From Ottowia sp. oral taxon 894 (GTDB taxonomy: Bacteria > Pseudomonadota > Gammaproteobacteria > Burkholderiales > Burkholderiaceae_C), in contig NZ_CP012073.1 of assembly GCF_001262075.1 (NCBI RefSeq), positions 1,711,001-1,775,000 on the forward strand: a stretch of 64,000 nucleotides of DNA. The letters are read 5' to 3'. The notes beneath the pieces are model-generated. The model was not told the origin of the DNA, ran no database searches, and saw only the letters and a list, made by a program, of their open reading frames with translations. Shown here in pieces: positions 8,432 to 17,221 of the stretch (the first letter of the stretch is position 1; each line of letters starts with the position of its first letter). Made by a program: the position numbers and the translations under genes.

Positions 8432-10188
8432 CTTCTTCCTCCGCAGAACAGGCCCGTTTTGCCGAAGCGCGGCTGCTGAACCGCCTGACCGCCGCCAGTG
8501 CGGCCGAGTGGCCCCAGCCGCCAGAGACGCGCCGCAGCTTCACGAGACTGTGGAATGCCTTTTTGACGGCGCGCACGCTCATCGCCCTGGCGCTGCTGGC
8601 CTTGCAGGGCCTGGCGTGGGGCATGGGCCGCCCGGCGCCGCAGGTGGCGGTGTGGATCTGCGTCACCTATCTGGTCATCACGCTGGTCACCCGCCTGTGG
8701 CTGACGCCGCCGCCCGCCCGCGCCGCAGGCGTGCGCTGGCTGTGGGTGGCGGGCGTGGATCTGCTGGTATTCGCCCTGCTGCACTGGTGGCAGGAAGCCG
8801 CCAGCTACACGCCGCTGTTCGTGGTGCCGGTGCTGATGACGGCCATGCTGGCCACCCGGGCGCTGGCGCTGGGCACGGCGGCCGTGGCGACGTTGCTGCT
8901 GCTGTCCAACGCGGGCTGGACCTATCTGACGGAAAGCCGCGTGTCGGTGGACAGCTTCTCGCAAGCGGCGCTCAGCGGCGCGGGCTTGTTCGTGCTGGCT
9001 TTGCTGACCAGCCAGCTGGCCGCGCGGCTCAAGCAGGAAGAAAGCCAGGGCCGGCGCGCGCACGCCGAGGCTCTGCTGCAAACGCTGGTTAATGACCTGG
9101 TCATCGAATACATGCACGATGGCCTGCTGGTCGTGGACGAGCAGCTTGCGGTGCGCGCCGCTAACCCGGCCGCGCGCGCCATGCTGGGCACGGATGAAGT
9201 GGTCACGCCCGCTTCTTTCACGCTGACGGACGATGCCGCCTGGGCCGATCTGGTGGCGCTGGCCCGGCAGGTGCTGGCCGACGGGCAGGAGCGCACGGCT
9301 GAAATCACCCTGCAACGCGAGGGGCAGACTGCACGCCATGCGCTGGCGCGCGTGCAGCATACGCCCGCGCCCATGCCCAGCGCCAAGGGCCTGTGCGTGT
9401 TTTTCATGCAGGATTTGCGCGAAATGCAGGCGCGCGTGCGCACTGAAAAACTGGCTGCGATGGGTCGCCTTTCAGCCGCCGTGGCGCACGAAATCCGCAA
9501 CCCGCTGGCGGCCATCAGCCAGGCCAACGCGCTGCTGCTGGAGCAGCTGGACGATCCGGCCATGCGGCGCCTGTCGGGCATGGTGGCGCAAAACGCCCAG
9601 CGGCTGGGCCGCATCGTCAATGACGTGCTGGACGCTGCCCGCGTGCAGCACGAAGGCAGCACGGGCACATTGCAGCAAATCGCGCTTGACGAAGAGGTGG
9701 CCGATATCTGCACTGGCTGGGTGCGCCAGCACGGCATCAAAGGCAATCTGCGCATCACGCTCAGGGGCGAAGACGCACAGGTGCGCTTCACCACTGACCA
9801 TCTGCACCGCGTGCTGGTCAATCTGCTGGACAACGCCTTGCGTTATGCCGCGCCGGGCGAAGGGGCCATTCAGGTCGTGACGGAACTCGTCTCTGCGAAG
9901 CAGGCCCGTCTGGCGGTCTGGAGCAAAGCCCCTGCGCTGGAGCCGGGCGTGCAACGCCACTTGTTCGAGCCGTTTTTTTCTTCCGAAAGCCGCTCCAGCG
10001 GCCTGGGGCTTTTCATCTGCCGCGAGCTGTGCCAGCGCCACGGCGGCGCCATCGCCTACGAACGCGCCTCGCGTCTGTATGAGGGGCAGCTTGTGGAAGG
10101 CAACGAATTCTTCGTCACCCTTGAGCGCGTTGCCGCGCCCGCCGCCGTGCCCGTGCAGCCCCAGCTTGCGCTCAATGATCCCGCCTGA
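8428..10188 (+). CDS. pilS: Sensor histidine kinase PilS
   Basis: Protein of 586 residues, the membrane sensor of the PilS-PilR system that controls type IV pilin transcription in other Gram-negative bacteria. The N-terminal region holds about six transmembrane segments, followed by a PAS-like region, the HisKA box (AAVAHEIRNPLAAISQ, phosphorylated His about 354) and a HATPase domain with DNALRYAAPGEGAI and SSGLGLFICRELC. The start is GTG at 8428, overlapping the previous stop. No pilin gene lies in the window, so the target is elsewhere. Confidence 0.93.
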   Translation: MTSSSAEQARFAEARLLNRLTAASAAEWPQPPETRRSFTRLWNAFLTARTLIALALLALQGLAWGMGRPAPQVAVWICVTYLVITLVTRLWLTPPPARAAGVRWLWVAGVDLLVFALLHWWQEAASYTPLFVVPVLMTAMLATRALALGTAAVATLLLLSNAGWTYLTESRVSVDSFSQAALSGAGLFVLALLTSQLAARLKQEESQGRRAHAEALLQTLVNDLVIEYMHDGLLVVDEQLAVRAANPAARAMLGTDEVVTPASFTLTDDAAWADLVALARQVLADGQERTAEITLQREGQTARHALARVQHTPAPMPSAKGLCVFFMQDLREMQARVRTEKLAAMGRLSAAVAHEIRNPLAAISQANALLLEQLDDPAMRRLSGMVAQNAQRLGRIVNDVLDAARVQHEGSTGTLQQIALDEEVADICTGWVRQHGIKGNLRITLRGEDAQVRFTTDHLHRVLVNLLDNALRYAAPGEGAIQVVTELVSAKQARLAVWSKAPALEPGVQRHLFEPFFSSESRSSGLGLFICRELCQRHGGAIAYERASRLYEGQLVEGNEFFVTLERVAAPAAVPVQPQLALNDPA

Positions 10189-10193
10189 CCGCC

Positions 10194-12152
10194 ATGACTA
10201 CAGCCGCACGCATTCTTGTCGTTGATGACGAACCCGACCTGCTCACCCTCTACGAGCTGGCCCTCATCCGCGAAGGCCATCAGGTGCAGACCGCCAGCAC
10301 GCTGGCCGAAGCCCGCAGCGCCCTGGCCGAAGCCACGTTTGACGTGCTCATTACCGACATGCGCCTGCCTGACGGCCTGGGCATGGAGCTGCTGCGCGAA
10401 CTGGCCGCCGCCAGAAGGCCGGAGCGCAGCATCATGGTGACGGCCTACGGATCTCCCGAGACCGCCGTGGAAGCCCTCAAGGCCGGCGCGTTTGACTACC
10501 TCACCAAGCCGGTCGATCTCAAACAGCTGCGCACCGTTGTCGCCTCCGCCTTGCAAGACGCGCCCGCGCCTGCCAGGGCCGCTGCCCCGGCGGCATCCGC
10601 TGCGCCCGCCGCTTCGCAAGCTGCGGCGGCGCGCCCGGCCCCGGCCACCCCGTCCCCCGCCGCGCCTGCTGCACCCGCTGCGCCCGCATTCGAAGGCGAA
10701 GACATCAGCCCGCAAGGTCAGGCGGCGCTGGCGCGGCTGGTAGGCCAGTCGCCCGCCATGCAAATGGCCAAGCAGCGCATAGCCAAAGTGGCCCGCAGCA
10801 TGGCCCCCGTGCTGGTGCACGGCGAATCGGGTACGGGCAAAGAGCTGGTGGCCAATGCCGTGCATGCATGCAGCCACCGCGCCAGCGGGCCGTTCGTGCC
10901 CGTCAATTGCGGCGCCATTCCTGAGAACCTGCTCGAAGCCGAATTTTTCGGCGCGCGCAAAGGCTCCTACACCGGCGCCACGCAAGACCGTGTTGGTTTT
11001 TTCCAGGCCGCTGCGGGCGGCACGCTGTTTCTGGACGAAATCGGCGACCTGCCCCTGGCCATGCAGGCCAAGCTGCTGCGCGCCATACAGGAGCGGCGCG
11101 TTCGCCCGCTGGGCGCCACCCAGGAAGAGCCTGTAGACGTGCGCATCGTCAGCGCCACCCACAAAGACTTGGCCGCCCAAGTGCAGGCCGGCCACTTCCG
11201 GCAAGACTTGTATTACCGCCTGAACGTCATTGAACTCATCGTGCCGCCCCTGCGCGAGCGCCGCGAAGACCTGCCCCTGCTTTGCCAGGCGCTGCTCGCG
11301 CGCATCGCCAGCGAGGCGGGCAGCCCGCCGCTGGCCCTGACGCCGCAGCTCATGCGCGACATTGCCTCCCAGCCACTGGAAGGCAACGTGCGCGAACTTG
11401 AAAACCTGCTGCACCGCGCCGTGGCACTGGGCGAGGTAGCACCTGCTGGCAGCCCCGGCGCGCTGGACTGGGCCGATGCCGCGCGCATTGCCGCCGCCGC
11501 CACGCCCGCTTGGCCGCCGCCTGCGGCTGCCATGCCTGCGCCAGCGCTCGCGGCGGCATACCCGGCTGCGCCGCCGTATGCCCAGCCTCCCCAGGCGTTT
11601 CAGGCGCCTCAAACGCTGCCTCAAATGCCGCCTCAAACGCCGTCTCTTCAGGCGCCGCTCCCGCAAGCGCCGTTTTATGGCCAGCCTGCCGCGCCCGCGC
11701 AGCCGCCGCAGTCTTACCCGCCGCCATCTGCCGTGGCGGCGCAGCCTTTCGTGCCGCCTCCCGCGCCTGCCGCGTTCCAGCCGCCCGCGCCCACCTTCGC
11801 CGAGCAGACGGCCCGCGCGGCCCAGGCGTATGGCGCTCCTTTTTCGCTGGAGCCTGCGCCTGCCGCGCCGCCCGCCGCACCCGTTTCAGATGCGGGCCTG
11901 CCACCGGGCGAGGCCGTTGCCAGCGGCCAGACGCCCCTGCCGTCTGATCTGGAAGCCTGGCTCAACGAGCAGGAGCGCCAGGTGCTCATCCGCGCGCTCA
12001 ATGAAACGGGCTTTAACCGCACGGCCGCCGCCGCCCGCCTGGGGCTGAACCTGCGCCAGATCCGCTACCGCATGGCGCGCCTGGGCATCGTTCCGCCCGG
12101 CAGCCACGCCGAAGAAAGCGGTAACGACGGCGATGACGGCGAAGCAGCCTGA
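10194..12152 (+). CDS. pilR: Sigma-54-dependent response regulator PilR
   Basis: Protein of 652 residues. It has a receiver domain (phosphoacceptor Asp55 in LITDMRLPD), an AAA+ domain with Walker A GESGTGKE (about 210), the sigma-54 contact loop GSYTGA (about 257) in place of the common GAFTGA, GGTLFLDEIGDLP, and a C-terminal Fis-type HTH (GFNRTAAAARLGLNLRQIRYRM). It is much longer than usual (about 450-500) because of two Ala/Pro-rich linkers: about 122-165 after the receiver, and about 430-590 between AAA+ and HTH. It starts 5 bp after pilS and overlaps ampD by 20 bp. Confidence 0.93.
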   Translation: MTTAARILVVDDEPDLLTLYELALIREGHQVQTASTLAEARSALAEATFDVLITDMRLPDGLGMELLRELAAARRPERSIMVTAYGSPETAVEALKAGAFDYLTKPVDLKQLRTVVASALQDAPAPARAAAPAASAAPAASQAAAARPAPATPSPAAPAAPAAPAFEGEDISPQGQAALARLVGQSPAMQMAKQRIAKVARSMAPVLVHGESGTGKELVANAVHACSHRASGPFVPVNCGAIPENLLEAEFFGARKGSYTGATQDRVGFFQAAAGGTLFLDEIGDLPLAMQAKLLRAIQERRVRPLGATQEEPVDVRIVSATHKDLAAQVQAGHFRQDLYYRLNVIELIVPPLRERREDLPLLCQALLARIASEAGSPPLALTPQLMRDIASQPLEGNVRELENLLHRAVALGEVAPAGSPGALDWADAARIAAAATPAWPPPAAAMPAPALAAAYPAAPPYAQPPQAFQAPQTLPQMPPQTPSLQAPLPQAPFYGQPAAPAQPPQSYPPPSAVAAQPFVPPPAPAAFQPPAPTFAEQTARAAQAYGAPFSLEPAPAAPPAAPVSDAGLPPGEAVASGQTPLPSDLEAWLNEQERQVLIRALNETGFNRTAAAARLGLNLRQIRYRMARLGIVPPGSHAEESGNDGDDGEAA

Positions 12153-12759
12153 CCCCGCTTTTCCCGCTACTCCCGCCGCCTCCGTCTGGCAGGCCGGCTG
12201 GTTAGCTGGCGCGCGCCGCTGCCCCTCGCCCAACATTGGCGCGCGTCCTGCGGGCGTGATGATCGACCTCGTCGTCATCCACTCCATCAGCCTGCCGCCC
12301 GGCCAGTACGGCGGCGACGAAGTGCAGCGCCTGTTCACCAATACGCTGGACTGGGACGTCCACCCCTGGTTCAGCCAGATACGCGGCCTGCAAGTGTCGG
12401 CCCACTTCTACATCCGCCGCACGGGCGAACTCTGGCAGTTCGCCCCCGTGCAGGCGCGCGCCTGGCATGCAGGCGCTTCCAGCTACGAGGGCCGCCCCAA
12501 CTGCAACGACTACTCCATCGGCATCGAGCTGGAAGGGCTGGAAGGCGGCCTGTTTGAAGACGCCCAGTACGCCACGCTGGCCGCCCTGTGCCGCGCGCTG
12601 GCTACTGCCTGCCCCATCCGCGCCGTGGCAGGCCACGAGCACATTGCCCCAGGCCGCAAGCATGACCCCGGCAGCGGCTTTGACTGGCCGCGCCTGCGCC
12701 GCGCCTTGCAAGATCTTCATTGGCGTTTCCCATGCACTGATGCGCCGCCGCAACCGTAG
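12133..12759 (+). CDS. ampD: 1,6-anhydro-N-acetylmuramyl-L-alanine amidase AmpD
   Basis: Protein of 208 residues that cleaves anhydromuropeptides in the cytoplasm during peptidoglycan recycling. Amidase_2 features are visible: LVVIHSISLPPGQYGG with the first zinc His, HFYIRRTGELWQFAP, NDYSIGIELEG, and GHEHIAPGRKHDPG with the other zinc ligands (His and Asp). Length is slightly above E. coli AmpD because of an N-terminal extension. Its start overlaps the pilR 3' end by 20 bp, so the two may be coupled. Confidence 0.95.
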   Translation: MTAKQPDPAFPATPAASVWQAGWLAGARRCPSPNIGARPAGVMIDLVVIHSISLPPGQYGGDEVQRLFTNTLDWDVHPWFSQIRGLQVSAHFYIRRTGELWQFAPVQARAWHAGASSYEGRPNCNDYSIGIELEGLEGGLFEDAQYATLAALCRALATACPIRAVAGHEHIAPGRKHDPGSGFDWPRLRRALQDLHWRFPCTDAPPQP

Positions 12760-12810
12760 TGGTCCGCACCAGGGCGCGGGACGGGTATCAACAGCAGACG
12801 GATAGATACT

Positions 12811-12904
12811 ATTTTTGCTACTTTGTTTGCAGCGCAATGTCCTAGTAAATACTGCGTCACTTGATATTTTGATGCCCTGTTTTTTGCTCCTGTTTTTTTG
12901 ATTC
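12811..12904 (+). repeat. Dispersed intergenic repeat (copy)
   Basis: A diverged copy: left part TTTGCTACTTTGTT, core CAATGTCCTAGTAAATACTG, right part TTTTTTGCTCCTGTTTTTTT. No clear internal hairpin. It lies about 50 bp 3' of ampD. Confidence 0.8.
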
Positions 12905-13118
12905 ATTCAGGCTTGCAGTGCATGCACATAGCCCGCCTGCGGGCGGCGAAAAACCGCTTGTGCGGGGTCTGTATCGGGCGGCAGCGGCAGCCGCGCGCAA
13001 CGGCCGCCTAGCGAGTAACACCAGCCGGGAACGATCCCCGCAAATTGAGGCTGTCAGCATTGAAGGGCCTCTGGCGGCTTTTTAGTCAAGCCGAACCGGT
13101 TGCTTTCCCATTTTTTCC

Positions 13119-13470
13119 ATGAAAGGCTTTATATGGAGGATTCTTTTTCTTCTTTCAGCTGCTAGCCAATGCGCCTGCTCTCAAGTGGGTGGAGGCGGCG
13201 GAGCATCAGCCGCAGTCAATAAAACCCATGGAGGAGGTAGCCGATTTACCGAATGAAGATGCCAGTGCGGTGGTGAGCAAGCTTTCAGAAGCAGCCATGG
13301 CTATTTATGCCAAATCGGTCATAAATGCCAAAGCGTATAGGCAGTTGGGCGATTCAGGTTCGTTTGGCACGGGGCAATGACTTGAAGGAAGATCACGCAG
13401 AGTTGTTCAATAGCCCTAATTTCAGTGACGCCAATAAAAGGTAAAGACCGTCAATGCGTTAATCAGCAAC
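13119..13470 (+). pseudogene. Frameshifted hypothetical gene, possible secreted protein
   Basis: A start ATG at 13119 gives a hydrophobic N-terminus with cysteines (MKGFIWRILFLLLSAASQC) and a Gly-rich stretch, then stops at 13256. Protein-like sequence continues in a second frame (ASAVVSKLSEAAMAIYAKS, ending 13380), then a third (DLKEDHAELFNSPNFSDANK, ending about 13443). At least two frameshifts are therefore needed to read one protein. The family is not recognised. It runs toward the next open frame at 13480 and may once have been joined to it. Confidence 0.4.
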
Positions 13471-13479
13471 ACGGTCGCA

Positions 13480-14619
13480 GTGGTGGCTCTGAGACTGCCG
13501 CCTTTGGGCGGTGCCGGTGTAACTTCGGGCGCGACGGGAAGTGGTGTTGCAGCCAAAGCCGTCTACGATCAATCCGTCAGTGCCAAGCACGATGCCGTGG
13601 CCAAACTGCTGGATGCCTCTTTGCCTGTTGGCAGCGCCCGCCAGCGTTCGAGCGGAGAAAAAGATAAGGAGACAGCATATAAGTCGAATTCGATTGACCT
13701 ATTTCGTAGCGACATGGATTCTTGTCAAAAACAGTGCGCTGCCATGAAACCAGGGGCGTTTATCCGCCTGACGCACAGGCGCAAGGCTGGGCTGGGCCAT
13801 GCATGGCTATTTGTCAACCTGATTGCGCTGTTGGTGGCGTGCAAAGATGCGTGTTCACAACCTGTCTGGCACGACGCCGAAGCCACCCCCAGCGCCGGGA
13901 GCACTTTCATGACCGCTCACCACGAACCCAAGCCCCAGCAAGCTGCGCAGACCATCGCCAGCTTGCGTGATGCTTTGCGCGCAGGCAATGTGCAGGCCGT
14001 AACGCAAGTGACGGCGCTGGTGACCGGCACGCAGGCCCCCGAAGTGGTGCAGGCCTTGGCGCTACACGCACAAGAGCGCGACGGGCGTGCGCTTCACGAC
14101 TGGGCGCGGGCGCTGCTGCGCGCGGGCGACACCCAGCCCCTGGCCGATGTGCTGGCACGGCTGGTGTTAGGAGGGCAATTGCAGCAGCCAGCGCCACAGC
14201 GCTTTAACACGGCCACTGCGCCATCGACATCCCATGCCCCAGCTGCGCCCTATGCGCCGTACACCCCTGCGGCAACGCTGGGCTATTGGGCTGGTGTGTT
14301 GCAGGCTGCCCTGGTATCGGCAGCGCCCGACGAAAGCGCGCGTGGCAAGCTGGTTGAACGCCTGTTGGCTTATGCGGCCAGCCTGGCTGATGCCACGCCA
14401 GCCGGTCGTCAATGGCGCATGCTGAATCTGGATTCAAATACGGCCCGCAAGATGTCTCCAGACACCCGTCTGAGCAACGCCATGCGCCCACTGGCTGTCA
14501 AGGGCATCCGGGCCAATGGCGAGCCGGACGTCGAAACGGCAGACGAGAGCGGGCCGTTTTCCGCGTTCATGGGCGCTGCCAGGCGTGTGCGTGAAGGCCT
14601 GGAGCGCAATGCCAGATAG
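13480..14619 (+). CDS. Hypothetical protein, possibly a degraded fusion
   Basis: Open frame of 379 codons that I do not recognise. Residues 1-60 are Gly/Ala/Val-rich (PPLGGAGVTSGATGSGVAAK). A hydrophobic segment near residue 110 (AWLFVNLIALLVACKD) looks like an internal signal or membrane anchor. The part after MTAHHEPKPQQ (ATG at 13909) is an Ala/Gln-rich helical region with repeated-looking segments and might be a separate 236-residue protein. The first part could be the tail of the frameshifted gene before it. Confidence 0.4.
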   Translation: MVALRLPPLGGAGVTSGATGSGVAAKAVYDQSVSAKHDAVAKLLDASLPVGSARQRSSGEKDKETAYKSNSIDLFRSDMDSCQKQCAAMKPGAFIRLTHRRKAGLGHAWLFVNLIALLVACKDACSQPVWHDAEATPSAGSTFMTAHHEPKPQQAAQTIASLRDALRAGNVQAVTQVTALVTGTQAPEVVQALALHAQERDGRALHDWARALLRAGDTQPLADVLARLVLGGQLQQPAPQRFNTATAPSTSHAPAAPYAPYTPAATLGYWAGVLQAALVSAAPDESARGKLVERLLAYAASLADATPAGRQWRMLNLDSNTARKMSPDTRLSNAMRPLAVKGIRANGEPDVETADESGPFSAFMGAARRVREGLERNAR

Positions 14620-14859
14620 AGAGCTGCGGATTTCAACGGCTCACTTCAACTGTCCATCAGCGGCTGGCAGGCAAGGGCAAAGCCCTCAGAGCCTGTACGA
14701 AATCCGCCCATGGGTGCAGCCCACGTTTTGTTCGCGGCTGCCTGCCGCCACGCAGCAAACCACACCGCTATCGCTACAAGGCTTCACGCATGCTGCACAG
14801 CAGCCCGCGCTGCGGCATGCATGTCGGCCATGCCGGAAAGAGAAAGAGGGGAGGCGAAT
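14620..14859. other. Intergenic, nothing recognised
   Basis: About 240 bp between the hypothetical frame and a repeat copy. No conserved gene, RNA or terminator was recognised. Confidence 0.4.
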
Positions 14860-14945
14860 TTGCCCCTGATTTCATAGCATGAAGTCTTGGTGAAATCAGC
14901 GCAAAACGGGTTTTTTGACCCTATAAATTTGCTCCTTTTTAATTG
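14860..14945 (+). repeat. Dispersed intergenic repeat (copy)
   Basis: Diverged copy: TTTCATAGCATGAAGTCTTG, then CAGCGCAAAACGGG, a run of six T, ACCC, and AAATTTGCTCCTTTTT. GGG/CCC can pair around the T-run. It directly abuts the end of an IS5-type remnant. Confidence 0.75.
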
Positions 14946-15386
14946 AGATTCCGTCCTCAAAACGATCCCAAAAGTCTGACCATGCGCCGGACGCAAGCGA
15001 TCTTGACGAATGCTTCAGCTGAGGCCACGCTGACTTCGTCGTCCTTACTTAATCGTCTCGATTGACTTATTAGCCAGGCAAGCATGAACAGCCTGATCAG
15101 CAAAGCCCTGGCTCCTGCCCGGTCTTGAATGCCAGCCGAGTGCATCACCACGGCCGACAGCAGTCCCATCGGGTCTACGGCTATGTGGCGCTTGCGCCCA
15201 AGATTTTTTTGCTTGCGTCATATTCGCGCTGCCCCTTTTGAGACGGTCTTGACCGATTGGGAGTTGATGACGACCGCGCTGGGCTTGGCCCGCATGCCTT
15301 GGCGTGCACCTGCTGGTGCAGCAGCGTCAGCAGCACGTCCCACACGCTGCGCTGACGTCAGCGGGCAAAGGTGTTGTAGATCTGTT
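14946..15386 (-). mobile_element. IS5-type insertion sequence remnant
   Basis: Minus-strand fragments of an IS5-family transposase. One frame (15169-14957) reads [20 protein letters not shown], then skips to the usual C-terminus [20 protein letters not shown], so an internal segment including catalytic residues is deleted. Upstream, [13 protein letters not shown] and INSQSVKTVSKG can be read in shifted frames. The right end reads GAGGACGGAATCTC at the border with the repeat copy. The left end is lost near the metallopeptidase stop codon. Confidence 0.75.
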
Positions 15387-16253
15387 TCAAAGCGACTGCG
15401 CGCCGAAAGTGTCGCAAGCCGCCACGCTGCCGCTTTTGTATCCCGTCAAAAACCAGCGCTGGCGCTGGGCGCTGGTGCCGTGGGTGAAGGTGTCGGGCCG
15501 GGCCACGCCAGACTGCTCGCGCTGGAGATGGTCATCGCCGATCTGGGCGGCGGCATTGATGGCTGATTCCAGATCGCCCTGCTCCAGCCACTGTTTGGCC
15601 CGCTGCGACTGGTGCGCCCAGATGCCCGCATAGCAATCGGCTTGCAGCTCCACGCGCACCGACAAGGCGTTTTGCTCGCGCTGGCTGATGCGCCCGCGCA
15701 AGGCATCTACCTTCTGCGTGGTGCCCAGCAGCGTCTGCACGTGGTGCCCCACCTCATGCGCAATGACATAGGCCCGCGCGAATTCGCCCGGCGCGCCCAG
15801 TTGCCGGCTCAGGGTGTCAAAAAAATCCATGTCCAGATACACCTTGCGGTCACCAGGGCAATAAAACGGCCCCATCGCCGCCTGCCCTGTGCCGCAAGCC
15901 GTAGGCGTTGCGCCCCGGTACAGCACCAGACGCGGCGGCTGGTACCGCGCCCCTGCCGCAGCGAACACCTGCTGCCAGGCATCTTCGGTTGAAGCCAGCA
16001 CGGTAGATACAAAAGCGGCATCCCGGTCATTGGCGGGCGGCTGCCTTGCAGGCGCCTGATGCGCCACCTGTGTTTGTCCGCTGCCCGCCAGCAAACCCAG
16101 CGTGGTCAGCGGATTGATGCCAAACACGCCCCAGGCCACCAGCGCAATGACGACGCTGCCCACGCCAATGCCGCGCCCGCCCACGCCGAAGCTGCCGCCG
16201 GAACCGCGCCGGTCTTCCACATTGTCAGACTGTCGATTGCCTTCCCATTTCAT
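15387..16253 (-). CDS. ypfJ: Neutral zinc metallopeptidase (KPN_02809/YpfJ family)
   Basis: Protein of 288 residues with one transmembrane segment near residues 25-55 (GIGVGSVVIALVAWGVFGI) and a putative metalloprotease domain. The HEVGH zinc motif is in YVIAHEVGHHVQTLLG, and VELQADCYAGIWA is the conserved downstream part with the third ligand. The N-terminus MKWEGNRQSDNVEDRRG is typical and fixes the start at 16253. Substrates are unknown. The frame is full length although an IS remnant lies right after the stop. Confidence 0.88.
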   Translation of the reverse strand: MKWEGNRQSDNVEDRRGSGGSFGVGGRGIGVGSVVIALVAWGVFGINPLTTLGLLAGSGQTQVAHQAPARQPPANDRDAAFVSTVLASTEDAWQQVFAAAGARYQPPRLVLYRGATPTACGTGQAAMGPFYCPGDRKVYLDMDFFDTLSRQLGAPGEFARAYVIAHEVGHHVQTLLGTTQKVDALRGRISQREQNALSVRVELQADCYAGIWAHQSQRAKQWLEQGDLESAINAAAQIGDDHLQREQSGVARPDTFTHGTSAQRQRWFLTGYKSGSVAACDTFGAQSL

Positions 16254-16511
16254 CGCAAATGCTCCCGCGTTCCAAACCTGCAAATGAAAAGATGGTAGCC
16301 CCGGACAGAGGCTGCCTTCTGGCTGGCGCGCCGGTCTTCTGCTCCGGACGAAGCACGCCTCTTTCCGCGCGCAGGCCTTGTGGCATTTCATTAAACAGCA
16401 GGCCGGTCATAGATACTTTTGTGCCAGCCTGATCCGGATGGTCTTTTATTTCTGCCCATCTGGAGGCTGTTCTAAAAATCATCCTCAATACCGCACCATC
16501 GTTTGACGATA

Positions 16512-16540
16512 TTACAGTCAACCTGTCGTGCGGGTATTAT
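16512..16540 (+). promoter_or_regulatory. Sigma-70-like promoter, orphan
   Basis: TTACAG and TATTAT with exactly 17 bp between. No coding region follows within 200 bp, but a hairpin starts 75 bp downstream, so it could drive a small RNA. Confidence 0.35.
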
Positions 16541-16614
16541 GTTAGCGTATTGAAAACACGCGCCAGAAAACATACTCATGCGAAATTTCCAATTCAAGTT
16601 GTTCACTCAGTAAT

Positions 16615-16634
16615 ATGCTGTACATTTACAGCAT
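16615..16634 (+). other. Perfect 8-bp hairpin in gene-free stretch
   Basis: ATGCTGTA and TACAGCAT separated by CATT. There is no T-run after it, so it is not a standard terminator; it may be part of a small RNA or an operator. Confidence 0.35.
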
Positions 16635-17221
16635 CCTCCGCCCAGAAACCAAACCAAAAAAGCTCTGCGCATGGCCTGATGAAGAGGGATGAAAAGCAAC
16701 CCAAAATACCCAACTGAAATATCCAAGCGACATTAACCGAAAACAGCTTGAGCGCATCTGCCCCCTATTGGAGAGGTAGGGCGCACGCAAGAGCACCCAT
16801 CCGCGTAAGGTGGCCCCTTACGATGTGTTTTGTGCCGCGCTGTTTTCTTGTGCGCGCTCTTTCTTTAACAGGCGCCTGGGGCCTGCTTCAATGTGCTTAT
16901 GCCGCTCGTTTCAGGCTCGCTGCATTTGTGCCAGCAGGCAGCATGCCCTGCCACGTTGGAAAACCGGGTGGTAAATAGCACCACAGGCAGTCTGTGACGT
17001 TTTAAAGCAAGAGCGAGTTCAAGGAGAAAAAAAGGCATTCATGCCCGTTTTGCCAGGACTCGGTGCTATTGATAAAAAAGCGCAACAAGCCGATACCAGC
17101 TGCCTGTTGCGCAGCCCGCCTCGCATCCGCGTTTCTTGCTATTTCCCGCAAGCCTTGATGCACGGCTTGGCAGACGTGTTTCGAAGCGCCTCATTCGCGC
17201 CCACGGACTGCTGACAGGGGC

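Larger units (their letters stand above)
16254..17221. other. 968-bp gene-free stretch, AT-rich in the middle
   Basis: No convincing protein gene. Around 16480-16740 the base composition is clearly more AT-rich than the surroundings. This part holds a promoter-like pair and a perfect hairpin (listed separately). A second inverted repeat, GCGCAACA/TGTTGCGC with a 17-nt loop, lies near 17089-17121. An open frame at 16748-16978 has no recognisable features. Confidence 0.5.

Noticed and set aside
10056..11666. Minus-strand open frame (536 codons) opposite pilR
   Set aside because: Arg/Gly-rich antisense shadow; pilR on the plus strand has all expected motifs.
16748..16978. Open frame of 76 codons in the gene-free stretch
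   Set aside because: No ribosome-binding site, no family resemblance; composition is like random sequence.
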